64,000 nt of DNA from Acanthaster planci (lineage: Eukaryota; Echinodermata; Asteroidea; Valvatida; Acanthasteridae): positions 1,548,799 through 1,612,798 of the forward strand of contig NW_019091366.1 of the NCBI RefSeq assembly GCF_001949145.1, written 5' to 3'. Position 1 is the stretch's first letter; each line of letters begins with the position of its first letter. The notes beneath the pieces are model-generated. The model was given only the letters and a program-made list of their open reading frames with translations. It was not told the origin of the DNA and searched no databases. Position numbers and translations under genes: made by a program. Shown piece after piece: positions 13,201 through 28,200 of the stretch.

Positions 13201-16200
13201 GTGTAAACCCTCTAAGTAAACTTTTACTTTCCCTGGGCGCTGTCCTCTTTGAACATCATTCCTCTCTGTTTACAAAGTGCCCAACATAAAAAGACTAGGA
13301 AAGAGACAGTAGGGTACTTTCATTTTTAGACTGACACCCCCCTCCCTTTGCACGTCATCACAGACCTTCTCATTGTATAGCTGGGTAACACAGCCTTCTT
13401 TTCATGACTAATTAATCGACCATGGTTAAAACTCTACAAGTGCAGGACATAAAAAACACGAAATCACTTCCGTTTTAATAATAGGGGCAACACTGACTCC
13501 CAAGACCCAATTACACAGAGCTGTGGACAAATGGTATTTATCCAGAGCCCCTTATACAATCCCCCTATCATTTATCCATTGAACGATTAACTGTCTGCAA
13601 AAAGCAAACCCATGAATAAATCACCCTAGGGAACTTTAGTTTGAAGGGGCGTGCTAACACCATGGCTTCCGGACAAATATCTTTGGTGGTTAGCAACTGG
13701 CGACACCAACACAGTTATGATGTCTGCTTTTAACAAACTGGAGGTCACATCTCAAATACGGAGGGGGGCGAGATGAGATCTAGCATAAGCTGAATGCAGA
13801 TGGAGCACAAATGATTGGACGTTTTTTTTCACCTCTCTCTCTCCATTCATAAAAAAAATGGTGGAGTATGATCATAAGGCGTGGTCCAGCAATCAATGGA
13901 ACCACCTGTCCTCTTGTGGCACAGGCAGTCTCGTGCACAAGCTGGCAAAATGCCAAGTTGTACAAAGCGCAGTTAAAACTGCAAATACGAGGAGTGTAAA
14001 TAGAGACAACAGAGTGGATTTGCGATTGTGAAGTCCCTCCAAAACTGACAACCCTAGTACAAAGGTCACGTATAATATACAGCTCTTCAGAATAATCTGC
14101 ACAAAAAATTCCTTTCAATTTTTTTTTAAGTGTTATGATACATGATGCCCTGCTACCCATTCTGGTAGAGAGTAGGGATACTCCCCAGCTTTCCCATTTT
14201 TCTTAGCAGCCTTGACCTTACCCTGACCTTGTCTTCTTTCTTACAGATGTATCAAAAATCCTGTAATCACACAATACCTCCCCTCTTACCGATGCACAAA
14301 TCAGGAACATGTACATGTAGTCATATTCTGACAGCAGCCATGTACATGTACATGTGTACATAAAATTTGCATGGATACCACATCAGAGAACATCAGCAAC
14401 GTAAAAACAGCAAAATGTTTTTTAAGGGGGGGGCATTTATGAGACCATCTGGTATCAGCTATTAAAGGGCCTGCCCAAAGTGGAGGGGGTTAACCCAAGA
14501 TTGAAAAAGTAAGGGGGGATGTTCCCCCCCCCTTCCACTGCAAGTCCAGCACTGATGTCTTTGTCTGCTCTGTTGTCTTTGTCTATATTTAAAAGCTTGT
14601 TTTCTGCAGATTAACAGTTTCAGTTTGTGATAACAAGTACCTGACAATGTCCATAGGGCAGAATCTGGAAAGACAAACATGAACAAAAGTTTGGTATAAT
14701 AATTCTTTCTACATGTACAATTAGCTCAAATTGCCTGGCATTTTTAATATTTTGAAAATTTTTATTTAATAAAAATCTTCCAATATTTCCCTGAATCTCA
14801 AAAACAGCTGAACTGATTGCACAACAGCATTTGAGACAAAGTTCAAGCTTATTCACTGATTACTTGTTCACGACTATTTTGTAAACAGAAATCTTTGTAA
14901 AGTGCAAATCTTCTCTCATATAAAATGATTAGGACTTAATCAACCATCTTATGCACGGATATTAGTACACTTATCCCAAGTTGTTAATAGAAAGGTGGAT
15001 GCATAGTTTAGAGCACAGTATTCTGAACTAGAAGCAAGAATTTAGCAAAAGTACTCGAACTCTCTTAAATAACTTCTGCCAGCTCAAGCGGCAAGGAATA
15101 AAAAAGTGTCAAGGCTTCAAAACATCCGACTCATCAAGCAATGCCCAACCCATAATAGTACTGATACAAAAGAAATGCCAAATATAAAGGGCTCACAATA
15201 TTAGTGGAATTCAGCCATTTTGAGCAGTGGCTCCAAAGATACACAAAAGAAAATCACGTGGGCAGAGGCCATTTAAGAACACTTGCAAAATCTTTTCCTT
15301 GCAACTATATTCAGTAGGAAGAGAACAATAAGGTTCTGTATAGCGCATGGCAAGTTTTTAATTTATTGTCAAGCACTGTGTGGGTGGCAGGGTATATGGT
15401 GACATCCAATTCCCAAAGCCTCAGGCGTCTTTACTAATTTTCACGTCCAAAAGAACTTTTTGGTATTCCCCGCACCCCAGGTCAACAAAGGAAACTAAGA
15501 AAGTTTGATGGAACACACAATAAATACACAAAAGATTATAATACGCTATTTGGGGCATTTTGCTCTGACGAAGACCAGCAACACACCTAGATGTTTTCCT
15601 CAGATTTTACCTTACATTGTAGGCCAATAAAAACCACTAAAAACTGAATCAAAACACACTCCTCAACCATGCTGAGTTGAACATGTTCAACAGGTCTCTA
15701 TGCCTTTTCATATTGTCTTAAGTTTAGGCGCCTGTTCCCAAATGATGCAAGAATAACTGGGTGTATTTTCCAACATGAGAAAAAGAGACAAATTAGCCAT
15801 TAAAAGATAAAAAGATGAGGAAGCAAAACAATTTAACATAAAAATAATAACTAGCCCTGTTATTTACATGACTATTCTATAAGGGTAGGTACAAAAGGTA
15901 GGCAATATAGTAGAATGCATGGTCAATATCTTTACAACATTCCAATCCGTCACTTTGCATTATGTGACCTTGATCATTTTAGAGGGTGATTTGGCACAAA
16001 TTAAATCCTAAATCTGTACATGGTTGACATAAAGGATTCATCCACCTGGCTTGCCAAATTTTCTTTTGTAGTCCAACTTCTTAGAGTGGGAGCCTCAGTG
16101 AGAACATTTGACATCATCCATTAGGAATCCCAACCAATGGCAGTCTTAGTTGAGACATCAGGCATGAGGTTGTGGCGTGACATTCCATTACCTTACCCTC

Positions 16201-19200
16201 TTCTTGTTGACCTGGGTTCGAATTCCGTTGGGGTCAACACGTGGGTTGGGCTTTTCTTGTCCGCTCTGTACTACGTAGGCTACTGGTACAATATAAGGGG
16301 TACTGATTTCAAACTTTCCATCACATCATAAAAGCTTTCGTGCATGATGTTTCTTCTTCTGATAAAGGCAAGTTTTGATCATTAAAAATTGAATTAAAAT
16401 GAATTTGGACTACATGTACCAGTTCTCAAACTAGTTTAATAATAAATGCAATGAATACAAATCACAAATATAAGAAAATAGGTGTTACATACAAAATTGG
16501 ACAACTGGACAACATTATGCTACACTATTTAACTGCCATCTTCTTCAACTTCAAAGTTTCTCACATTTTTTAATGCACATGATACAGAAAAACTGTGCAT
16601 GTTCTCATAAAAGATGTTAGCGTGTGAAGTTCGTTTCCTGAATGGGCTACGCAGAGGTGGCAGAAGATCACAGTTTTGTTTTGTGTTCAACTGTTTCCTC
16701 AATCCCGATTGAATTACAGGTGCAAAAGATGAACGAACTATAAACAACGACTGAACTTGAGGGTGAACGTGATACAAGGCCGATCAAGGTCATCCTAGGT
16801 CACATGAGCGCGCATGAAAGCGGTTCATCAGCACAGCACACGTAAATAACAGTAAAACACTCTATATTTGTTCTACGTGTACAAATTGTTTAGAAAATGC
16901 AAGACCCATGCTTGTTGTTAGAGATGTTCTCCAAAACCCGACTCTTCCTCAAGTCTCCTCCTTCATCGACAGATACAGAGATACAGAAAATACTAAATAA
17001 TTCAGTGACTTCATTTACACTTAAAAGGCACTTCGACTTGTGTCCAAATGATGGATTGAGGTGGATGATGCATTAGAAACATTTCTTAGATGGACTAATT
17101 TGAGGTTTGACTTTCCAACTTTAGATGGAGCAGATCTCAGCCATAAAAATACCCACCAAATATTTAGTACTACACCTGTACATGCGCATATATTGATACA
17201 AACCACTGTTCAAATAAATTTCCCTCCCTCTATAATTTACCCCTTCTGTTGGCACCAAGTGATAAGCAGCGATGCCTTTGACCATTTTAACTTCCAGGCC
17301 CCCCCCCAAAAAAACCCCAGGTCATTCCACCCCAGAATATTTTGTACCACCTGCTAAACGAAACAACATTGATCATATTATGCCATCAATCAAACAGGGA
17401 AAGAGTCCTTTTGACAATAACTAAATGCAATAAGGGGGTATATCGGAAGTAATTACTTAGACAAGGTAGTATGTGGAGCAACTGGTATGCAGGGAATTCT
17501 GGAGTTTTAAGAAGCAGGCTGGCTTGTTTAGGACACAAGTGGTGATCCACATAGGTGGTGATTTTGTATCACAGTGGTGCAATTTTAAAAGCCTATTTAT
17601 ATATGAACATGCACAAACAAGTGTTTGAGACAAGTCGGGCAGATGACATAGTAATCTTAATAGTTCCTAACACGTTCCTCTCCTCTGGAGATTGAAACTG
17701 TTACAATTCTACCTTTGAATTGTCCTTTTGATGAAGCTGCTTAAGAGCAAATAATCTGTCAAGTGACTTTTTGACTTAAAATCTGCTTTCTTCAAGTCTC
17801 TTTTCACAATATTTTTGGTACTAAGATAAGTTTTGCACAAAGCAGCTCTGAAAGGCAAATTTTAGACTGTAAGCATGCCGCAATGGGACAACAAAGTCTA
17901 AATATAGACACCATAAAAATATCACGTGACAAACCTGTTTGCAGACAAAAGCGTCAGGTATGTCAAGCATGCAAGTCCCACTTTCAAACGAACAAATTCC
18001 AGTCTCTGGGAGGTCAGGACAAACGTGCAATAATTATGTCTTGTCTATTTCCAACGCTACTCTACACATGTAAGATACTAACATATCTGACAGTGCAGCA
18101 GTACGTCATTGGAAAGTTATTGCTAGCACTATGAAGTTCTCCCATCCAGCGACTCGTGGTTTTCATGGAGGGGGGGGGAGAAAGAGGGGGAGGAGCTAAC
18201 AAATATGCAGCTATTTCCTTTGTCACATACCAGACCAGATAATTGCAAACCACACTGATCAGGCTGGACTCCCTTTATCAATAATATTGACTTCCTCTCA
18301 CTGACCTAGCACTTCATTTCAAGTGAAATCCTCAAAAAGTTGGAACCCATGGATGTACATGTACACGTATGATGCCCTAAAACCAATACAGATGCACTTA
18401 TGACGGGTGCGTGTTTAGGGGTGTTTTGGATCTGTGTACCCATTTTATATCAAAACTGGGTACATTTAAAATCTCATACATTAGAGAAGTTTATCTCTTG
18501 GAATTCAGAGTCTGTAATTGTGAGTATGCCCACCATTGATTACTTAGGTTCAAAAGATAATTCCATTTTGTGTAAATAAAATTCAAGTAGACCTTACTTA
18601 TCTGTGAAAGATGTTAAGGATTAATTCTGTTAACATGGGTACGTTCAAAATGATATTTTATCTTCTGATTAACATGTATGTATCACATACGTTCGGTCCC
18701 CATAGACTGTGGGTGCATTTAATTTGTGTAACATATGATTGTCGGCCAGAAAACTAATATTCCAGTAGATGACCCATATCGGTTAGGGATTTGTCCCATT
18801 TCCCTTGAAGACCTCGTGTGTGAATAAATTGCCAAGATTCTATCAAATCATGATATATAATAGCTTCTGATAAGAAAGATCTCCGGAAATTAATCAAAGA
18901 AGTGGAAAACGGCAATTTTTCGACAGAGGATAATTATGAAAAATGATCATTTTTTAAAGCTAACTTTGTGTCTAATTTTCACAATTTTGCCAGGTTTACC
19001 TTCAAATAACTTTGATGCCAAATGAAAGACTAGTAACTCTTATGATCAAAAAAGTTTATTACTTCTAGACAGAAAAACCTTTTTTTGAAATTCACTTTAT
19101 TTTTTCTTGGGATCCATTTTCGTCATTTTCCGTGTTTTTCACCTTACTTAAGTGCCCAATTTTTACACTTTTGTTGAATTCCCCTCAGATCATCTGTGAT

Positions 19201-22200
19201 ACTTTCCCATTTCTCTTGTCAGGAATCTCGGAGCCTAGTTTGATGCAACCAGGACTATGACTATCATAAAGACTTGTCATTGTACTACAACATTTGTTTT
19301 TACGCAATATTAGATATATTGGGAAATACTTGTCCAGGCAGAGTACTGGAAATACTTGGAAAACAGTTTCAAGCTACGGGTACTGAGATATCAGAAAAGA
19401 TTTAAACACTTATTCATTCTTTAATTTCTAGCCAGTTGGATTATTACAGCTATCTTCTATATAGCTTAATTGATATTCACACTAATCAGCTTCAACACAT
19501 TCAAAATTCTTGAGCTAGACCGGCCTACAATACTTCCCAGTGTTGCCGTATTACTCCTTTGTTGAAAACAAAACCAGGGTTTGTTAATGGACGGGGGCGG
19601 GTAACTGGCACGGGCCTCACTTGTGAGACTGTTCAGACAGGGGCAGACAATTTATAATGTATAAGGCAGGCAAAAAAGTCAGGTTGAACTCCCTGAGACA
19701 GTGTGGAGTGAACCATGATGACAACAAGAAATTGCCCGGAACCGCCGATGCTAAGTTTATACCTACTGGGTAACCAGGGTGGGCCAGAGGTGATGAGGAA
19801 GAACACCCGGTTCTCTTCACTCCTGGTCTGGATATGAAATAGTCATGTAGGACTGTGTGAATGCCAGTCAGGGACTTGGGGTCTCACTGCCAAATTGAAA
19901 CCTAATTACCCGCAGTAAATGGGGAACCACTCAGGCACTCATTCAAGCGCTTTATGACCGCTAAACTTTCACCTTTCTGAGTTTCAGTTTAGCCGAGGAA
20001 CTACCGAACCCACCAAATGACTCCAGTCCTGTTCATTCACCTTTTAAATACGTACAAGTGTAATGCATGTGTACTTTTCACAGTTAGTACCCTCTTTTTT
20101 GAGAGGTTAAGGCACATTTCTTTCAGAATGCTGAGATAGAGCCTCAAAGAGACCACGCGCTGGCAGGGACAAAGATAACAAAGAAGTACCTTGTCAGGCC
20201 CACTTTGTGGGTTTGATAAATAGTGCAAGATACATCAATGCCCAACACTGTTGATTAGTCTCCTTCAATCCCCCCCCACACACACAGACACAAAATACAG
20301 AGTAGGAAGTCCCTTTCTAGAAATAGAATATAGGAGAAAAAAGACAGACTTTCCGAAGGGCTGTGAACAATTGCTACCATGCTGAGTGACCCTGGGGTGG
20401 TCGTCTTTTAAAATAAGCATGGCCAATTGAATGGTTGCACGATTGTAATTCTAAGCCTTCTCTACTTTTCTTTCGAGTCTTTTAATATTTGATGTTACCT
20501 GTTAATAATGCAGGAAGTGCAGTTTAGTAAGTTTTTGTGATCATTGCATAAGTTACTTCAATTAAAAAGTTCTTCTATCATGGAGCACATGCAGTCAATC
20601 TCTTCATGGCGCATCAATTTCTTAGTACTCTTACAATACTGTGTGAGATTTACAAAGATAAGGAACTACAATGAATGCAAAATCGAACAGGTACTCAAGA
20701 CATTTGTTTAATCGCATGATAAGAGGACCATTGCAAGATTTGACTGTATCGGCATGGTAGTTGGAGCCCCTACAAATGCCCCCTTTAAAAAACGAACGTT
20801 CATGAACAAGTGGATAGAGGAACAAGAAATTTAAAAAACTGCTGTCTACATTTTAAGAACTGAAGGGTAATTCAATTAAGTGAAGAGTTATATTATGACA
20901 GTTTCCTTATTTCTCTTCTCTTCATACAGTATGAGAAGCAGAAACTTAAAGAGGTATTCATATTTTTTCCATATTTCAAACAATTCCCAGATTAGGAGAG
21001 TACTTGCAATCAATTTAAATTCAGTTTCAAATTGCCAAAGGTGTAAATGTAGAGCCAGAAATCTTAAGGTAAATATAGAAAATTATTTTCATTTTTATTA
21101 ATTTATATTTGCTTACTGGTGATGGTACAAATGCATCAAGGGGCAGTAACTGCAAAATTGCCTCCAAAAGTTCTGGAATTCCATGACCTGGAAAAAGGAA
21201 ACCATCAAAACAGGAGCATTATCATTTTTAGGGAAAGCTCATAGACACAGGACACCTCACAATGAAGGAAATACCCCACCAACAGATTTCACAAAATAGA
21301 ATACAAATTTCCCCAAACCCTGGCAATCAAGACATACAGTAATTATTTACAAAATGGAATAACTAATACCATACAAGAGAATCACGATAAACATTCAAAA
21401 ACTGGGGAGTTTTCTTTTTCAACTTTTTCTATGAAGCAGGTTCTTTTACTTTCTCTGTGAAGCACAGTTTAAATTGAAAGGTACAGCATGGCAATAGCAG
21501 TAGCAATTTCCAAGGTTTTTTTTAATTCAAGTTAATTTGTATGTAAAATTTATCAAACTACATTCCCTACATAATTTTAAGAATGAATAAAATCGTGGTG
21601 CTATGGAACATGGACACTGGACCGTAAATGTACAAAGGAAAGATTGCAAAATAAAATGATGGCTTCAGATCATCACTGTTTAATAAAATTTTACTTTTCA
21701 TGACATATGTACGAATACTGTACTTGGGGAGTGCTTGGCTGTGTACTTTTCAAGTATTCTGCTCCTTAAAACATAATTTTTGCAAAACTGCGAGTGTCTG
21801 CAGTCTTACATTTCTTTATAATCTTCCCTTATTGTAGTTACATGTACCTCCCATGCCCATGTTGTCTGCAGCTTGGTTTCCTCATAGCCAGTTCAATATT
21901 TGGCAGTGAAATTGGTACTCAACAAGTGCGGGTACTTGACAACAACAGCAGTGTTAACCGCGTGTACTAAAACTGAGCCAGCTTTCTACTACATGTGTTC
22001 TGATAACAGATATAAACAAAATAAGAATGCTTGTTAAAAGGCGTAATTTAAAAAATGACTGTTTACCACATACCATCTGCCCTTATTTCTTTTGGTCCAG
22101 CACCGCAGATTGAACTTGAGGGAAAATTTGCATCAGCCAGAACTATTGAAAAGAAAAGAAAAACCAAAACGCATGATCTATCACCTATTTTGCAGTTACT

Positions 22201-25200
22201 GGCATAAATGCTTCACAATGTGACAATGAAAGCATTTCTAGTTTACCCTCGATAAATCCTGCTGAAACATGACAACTAAGCATGATTTGTGACGAACATG
22301 TACAGGTGCACACATACAGTCACTTCCGCACCGTCGTCGTGGGGACATACACTCGACATTTCACCTATTTTGTGGGGACCGAAAACGTTGTCAGAGATGT
22401 TCCCACAACTTGGTTCAAATTTCCCTAACAAAAGAACTTGTCCCCTGAATGCGGTAAATGCCTACCATGTGTCCTTGCTCTGTGATACTACATACATGTA
22501 CACATTTTAAAGAATCCCAACCGATTCCTGGGATTGTGTCAAATCAAATTGAAGTTGGAGGAATAAGGAGTACATGCATAAACCAACAACAATCTGTCCA
22601 GAATTCCACCTTCCCTTCCATAAATCGGACAAATTGTACAGAGAACAAAATCTAATCAAGCAGGCCCTGGAAGCCATCCCCACCAAGTAACTTCTAACAT
22701 GTACTTCTTCGAGAAGTTCTTCAGGATGCTGGTCAGTCCCCTCATAAATTACTACCTCAGCTGACAAGAAATTTGGCCACCAAGAAGTATTTCTTCCTGT
22801 CCAGCTCAGCTACATATTTGTGGTTACCTCATCCCTAATACTGCCCTTGTCAAATACAAAAAAAGAGAAACTGATTCATCATAAAATAAAAAGGAGGTGA
22901 CTTCCTGTGGACAGGGGAACACACACACACTAAGACAAACAAGTAGATTTGTTTGGAGAACAGTAGACCCATTATGTGTCTTATAGCTCCTTGAATGGAA
23001 AATACACCACTAGGTGAAAAGGTTGGGGACAATGGAAAAAGAAAGGTGACGCAGAGGGCACAAAAGGAACCATAATTGGAGGATCAGCAAACAGTGCCAC
23101 ACAAAGGGTTAAGAAAAGAAAGACATTGTGACATATCTTGTAATGGTTGTTAGGGCTTAAGGAGACACTGCCACAAGGCAAATGACAGAGGTATGCTGGA
23201 CCAGGGACATCAACGTTTGAATCACTACCATTTGTCAGACAGAAAGTTGGTGGGAAAAATCAATTTTGTTAGTGGATGTAATAAATATTTAAATGTTTGC
23301 ATTTTTAATTCCAAACACACATACATGTAGGCTCAAACAATGTTCTGGGAATGCAATGTATCTAAAACCTATAAACCTGAAGAAAGATTATAAAATCAAC
23401 AAATTTGATAAATTTGTTACAAAGTGCTGAGTCATACTTCATCAGCACTTACATGTACATGTATTTCAGGGCATTACTGTCAGTTTACTTTCCTTCTGTA
23501 TGTATTCTCCACCCCGCCTTTTGCTTTTAATATAAAATTAAAACAAGCAATTATTTCTACCAATTAATTTCATTGTTTTGTCTTGAATTTATCCAAAAAA
23601 ACTGAAAAGAAAATGGTCCATATGTACTGCCTGACAATGACTTGGAAATGAATGGACCAATAAGCTGTTTTTCTTATTGCTCAGATTTGACACACTTGTT
23701 AAAAACATGTTGTTACAGCTGTTGTTTTGACAGCGAGCACTCGGCTAGTTCTCTCAGTGTCACCTGGCATCCCCATTACCTATAAAGAAAAATTAATTTT
23801 TCCTCCTTTTCCCCTTCATCTCTCAACAATCAAACGCCCACATTGTTTCCATATACTTGTACAAGTAATCAATTAATCATGTCAAAAATCCTTGGTCACC
23901 ATGGCAATCAGTCAGGACAGGTGGGCATGCCCCCCTCCCCCACACGGACTTAGACACAAGTTGTGGATCCATTTCCTTATTTCCAGTCTCACAGCCAATC
24001 ATTACACAATGTTACATGATGTACCACACATCTGTGGTTTCCATTTCAACAAAAAGTTTGATTCCAAACAAACCTATGCACCACAGGCAAATTACAGGAT
24101 GTCACTATACACAGGAACGAGATTCTGTGCCAGGAAATCCAGTTTGGTGGTAATATTTTCTCTGACATAACTGTTTCCTGCAGACTTCACTGGAAAGATA
24201 TTGCATGCAATGGATCGGTGGCAAGCCACTTTCCTTTCAATAGCTCCACAAATCTTGATCATCAAAGCCCACTGGTATTATAATATTTTCGTGTTGTCAT
24301 CTTTCCAACATCCTTTTTCAGCAAGACTTGTGAACACTTGATAAATTACAGCCAGAAGGTATTGCGGTCATAAAATGGGTTTCATGAGAGCTGCATACGC
24401 ATGCTTTTTGTCATCTGCAAGATTTTTGGAGGGGGGGGTATCACTATTAGTCAATTATCTGAGCTTAAGGCTAGAGATCCATAACAGGGATAGAGATTAC
24501 AAATGTACATGTAAATCAATCTACTCACACAGGGCAAGGAGGTAATACATGGAGAGGAAAGCTGCAAAGGGTCAGAAAGGTCTAGAGTGGGGGAAGTACA
24601 TGTGATTGCTCAAAGGAGTATCACAAATAAAAATGCAGATGTTGGCATTCTATTTGAACATTAACATTATACCTCTGCTAGTCTAATTTTTCCACCCACT
24701 CCAAATCTGTCCTGGTCACCCCCTTGAATTCACTCTCCTCCAACACTCAGCTTAACAATTTAACAAGATGAGAAATCCAGAGATGGAACCACTCGAAAAA
24801 CAACATGAATACCATGCACAGAACTTGACTGAAAGCTGTAACATCACAAGTCACCTTAATTTCCAATAAACCACATCCTCCTACAACCTGTACCTCATTG
24901 GGCTTGTGATTTCCCCTTTCATCACCTCCCACCATCACATTTCAAAACATCCCCTGCAAGTGCACAATATACAGACCCCATCAGGCATTTAGTAATGGCT
25001 ATACCATTTCCTTCAGAATAACCATTTCCAGCTGGATCAAGCCAATCAGTTGCTGGTAGACTCTAGCAATTTGTCTAATGACTCAAATCACTCAAATCAA
25101 CCAAAACAGTTGGTGAAACTCAAGATGTCAGATGCTCAACTTCAATCAACTGGTTTACTGCCTAGGCTGTTGGCAATGGGACAGTCAACATCTGCATTTT

Positions 25201-28200
25201 CTATCAGTAATGCTTTCATAGAAGAGCGAAGTGAAAAATGCAAAGAAGACAGCATAACATTGCACTTGTAAAAGTGAGCCTTTTCTTAACAGTTATGATG
25301 GCAAGAACTGCACATGTAATGTTTGTATAGTTACATGTACATGTATTTCTTTGGAGGAGCTCTGGATAAAAAGCATGTAGGTAGAATTAAAAACCTTCAA
25401 AAAGCATTCCATTACACAAACTGACAAAATAAGCAACAATTCACCTGACAATACATGTTCTTAATCCATTTATGACATTTAATGTGCATGCACTTAGCAG
25501 GTGTTGGATTCAAATAAAAACAGCTTTACTATGGCTGTGCAAACATTTGACTCGTGGTTCACACACTTGCTTCTCTATGCAACCAGCCCACAGCAAACAA
25601 ACCTGGGTCTGGCCCTTAGTGGTTGACAGGCACACTCAGGAAGGTCAAAAACCTCTCAAATCAAGTCTCTCACTTCGTTTTGAGAATCTCAAGTCTGTAA
25701 AAAGTCAATGCAGACAAATTTTTCTGCAAAATGTTTACAATATACCTTTTACAATCCCAGCCTTATGAGGAGTAAAAGGAGGAATTGATGAGTTTATTTA
25801 AATTTTATTCAGATGCAAACGTCGATGTAAATGTTAAACACAAAGTAACAAAGCTGCACTTCACATTTTGCCATGAGTGATCATACTTGTAATGTCAAAT
25901 TGCTTTCAAATGGAGCATCTGTGTAGTACTGGCTTGTCTAAAGTGCAAGTTAGTCAACACGAAGGAATCAGTAAACCGACCAAGGCTTTCCTTCATGCAG
26001 TTTGTTTCTTCCTACGCCAAATAAACATATGGGCACAGTGTGATAGCAGAATCTGGATGTCACAATGTAAACATGGGTGAAAAGTACATGTAAGTGTTAT
26101 CTTTACCCAACAAACCACACTGTGTACATGTATTTGAGAACCCATCCTAACTTGCTTACAAGTACCGCAACAATGAAGAGGATGTTGGTTGGAATTTTTC
26201 CCATTGATCCAAAAATGGGCTCGTTATGGCAATAAGGGATACTCCCTCATTAACACTCTCATTGTAAATACATGTAGTCTTTTTAATACTTTTGTTAATT
26301 GATACCATTCCTGTAAGTGGCGGTTCTTCCACTGTTGGATGTGGTGAATAAAGAAATAAAATAAATCAATTCAGTCTAAAACTGACACAGTAACAGCACT
26401 GAATGGGAGTTTTAAATTCTATTTGGACAACTCCCTAAAGCAAGAACATGCAAGTCACACTGAGAAAAAATTAAAGCCTTTTTAGAAAGACAAAACCAGA
26501 CCAAAACCCACTATCATTCTCTGAAGAGATCATACCATTTTCCAACCAGCACATGTATTTTTAAATGGTTAAAAACTTATGACATATTCACTTTAGTTCA
26601 CTGTTGCTTTGCTTTAACATGCACTTTAAACTAACCCCAAGGGTGTATGTAAAATCGTATTGAAATTGGAGGATTTGGGACTGTTGGGGTTAATTCATGT
26701 ATGTACATGTACATATATCTACCCAATTTCACATACATATGAAATCCAAGACTTGGTTTGAGAGTGCAGACAATGCTGTATTGTACATTTATATACAGGA
26801 GTGGACAGCCTGTTTGAGTTCCATGTTTGCACATAGCGGCGTGGCTAAAGGGTGGGATGCTGCATGTAGGGAACATGGCTCCCCCATGAAAAATGGTCAT
26901 CCCAGTCACCACTCCCCCCTTGCATATCCTGATGTAATCACGATTATGTACATGTATATGTACGTCCAACATCCAGTCAGCTCCCCCGCTTGAGCATGAA
27001 GCCCCCCACTCGCCCCCATGCTCAGAATCTTGGCTACGCCACTGTTTGTACAGCATACCAGTAAGCTATGTTCCCATTGGACTTTTTTGGTTGTCTTATA
27101 GCAAACTAACGTCCCTGTCAACCTTCCGCGATCGTGATGTAAAACTAACAGGTCGAAAAGGGTCGACGGAAGATTTCTGCGCAGCCACGGTAAGTTTGCA
27201 GGGGTGCAAAAAGTCCAATGGAACAGTTCCCATACAATGTAGATTGACCGTGACCACGCTAAACCTACGAACCAGACTACTGCCTTCTCAGAGATCAATA
27301 GCAGGCATGCGAAAATGGTTGTATGGTTCCCAGTCTCCAGCTCCAGTACAGCAGCGTGCCGCACACACCCAGTGCAGCATGCCCGGATATACATGTAGCT
27401 TTACTTGTATACGGGGCTTTTCCTGTACGGGTTCATCTTACATGTATTTCTGACAGGTTTGGTCGAATTTGTCTGATATTAATTTGTCATTTTTTTGGGT
27501 TAGATTTTGAGAATTTTGTCACGATTTGTACAACACACAGGCAATTTTTTTAGGCCAAACACAGGAAATAAACATTCCATTACGGTAAAAAAAAAATCCA
27601 CATGGGAATGGGCAGTAGACTAACACAAAGGAATGTTGCGGTAAGTTTCCATGTGAACGCAGAAGAAAAAGTCCCATGGAAATATGCCTATAGTAGTACA
27701 TACATGTACATGTACTGTTGCCTGTGTTCAGATGTATAGCCTCAAAGGGGCTAATTGTTACCCCCATCTTTCCATTTCCATCTCCAACAAGGGGGTCCTT
27801 GTGCATAAAGTAGATACCTTGATGTCCCAATTTGACTTAAATCCTATTTTGCATAGTATTGGACTCCAGAATGCATTCTTGTCCAATGCTAAGAGAGTCT
27901 GTGATGCAGATGTATGTGTATGAGTGTGCATGTGCCCCTCCACGGATGTGTTTTCAGTGCAAGTTGTGATGTGGAAGTTGTGAAAAGCTTCCATTTACCG
28001 TAGGCCTAAAGGTGCAGAAGTGAAACACGGTAAACAGATGCGCAAATGTAAATGAAAACATTTTCTAGTACATGTGTACAATTGTATGGAAAGGCAGCCT
28101 TACCTGCAGACAATATACAGTATGCAGGAACATGCACATGTACTACGTGTAGAGTGTTCATGTACATACATGTACATAATATGTCTTTGAACTTATACAT

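Noticed and set aside
16170-16260. Possible tRNA or SINE around GGTTCGAATTCC
   Set aside because: Only a B-box-like motif is present; no A box or cloverleaf can be drawn.
26631-27453. Overlapping frames of 135-162 codons on both strands
   Set aside because: They lie across two inverted-repeat elements inside FUOM intron 1 and have no recognised similarity.
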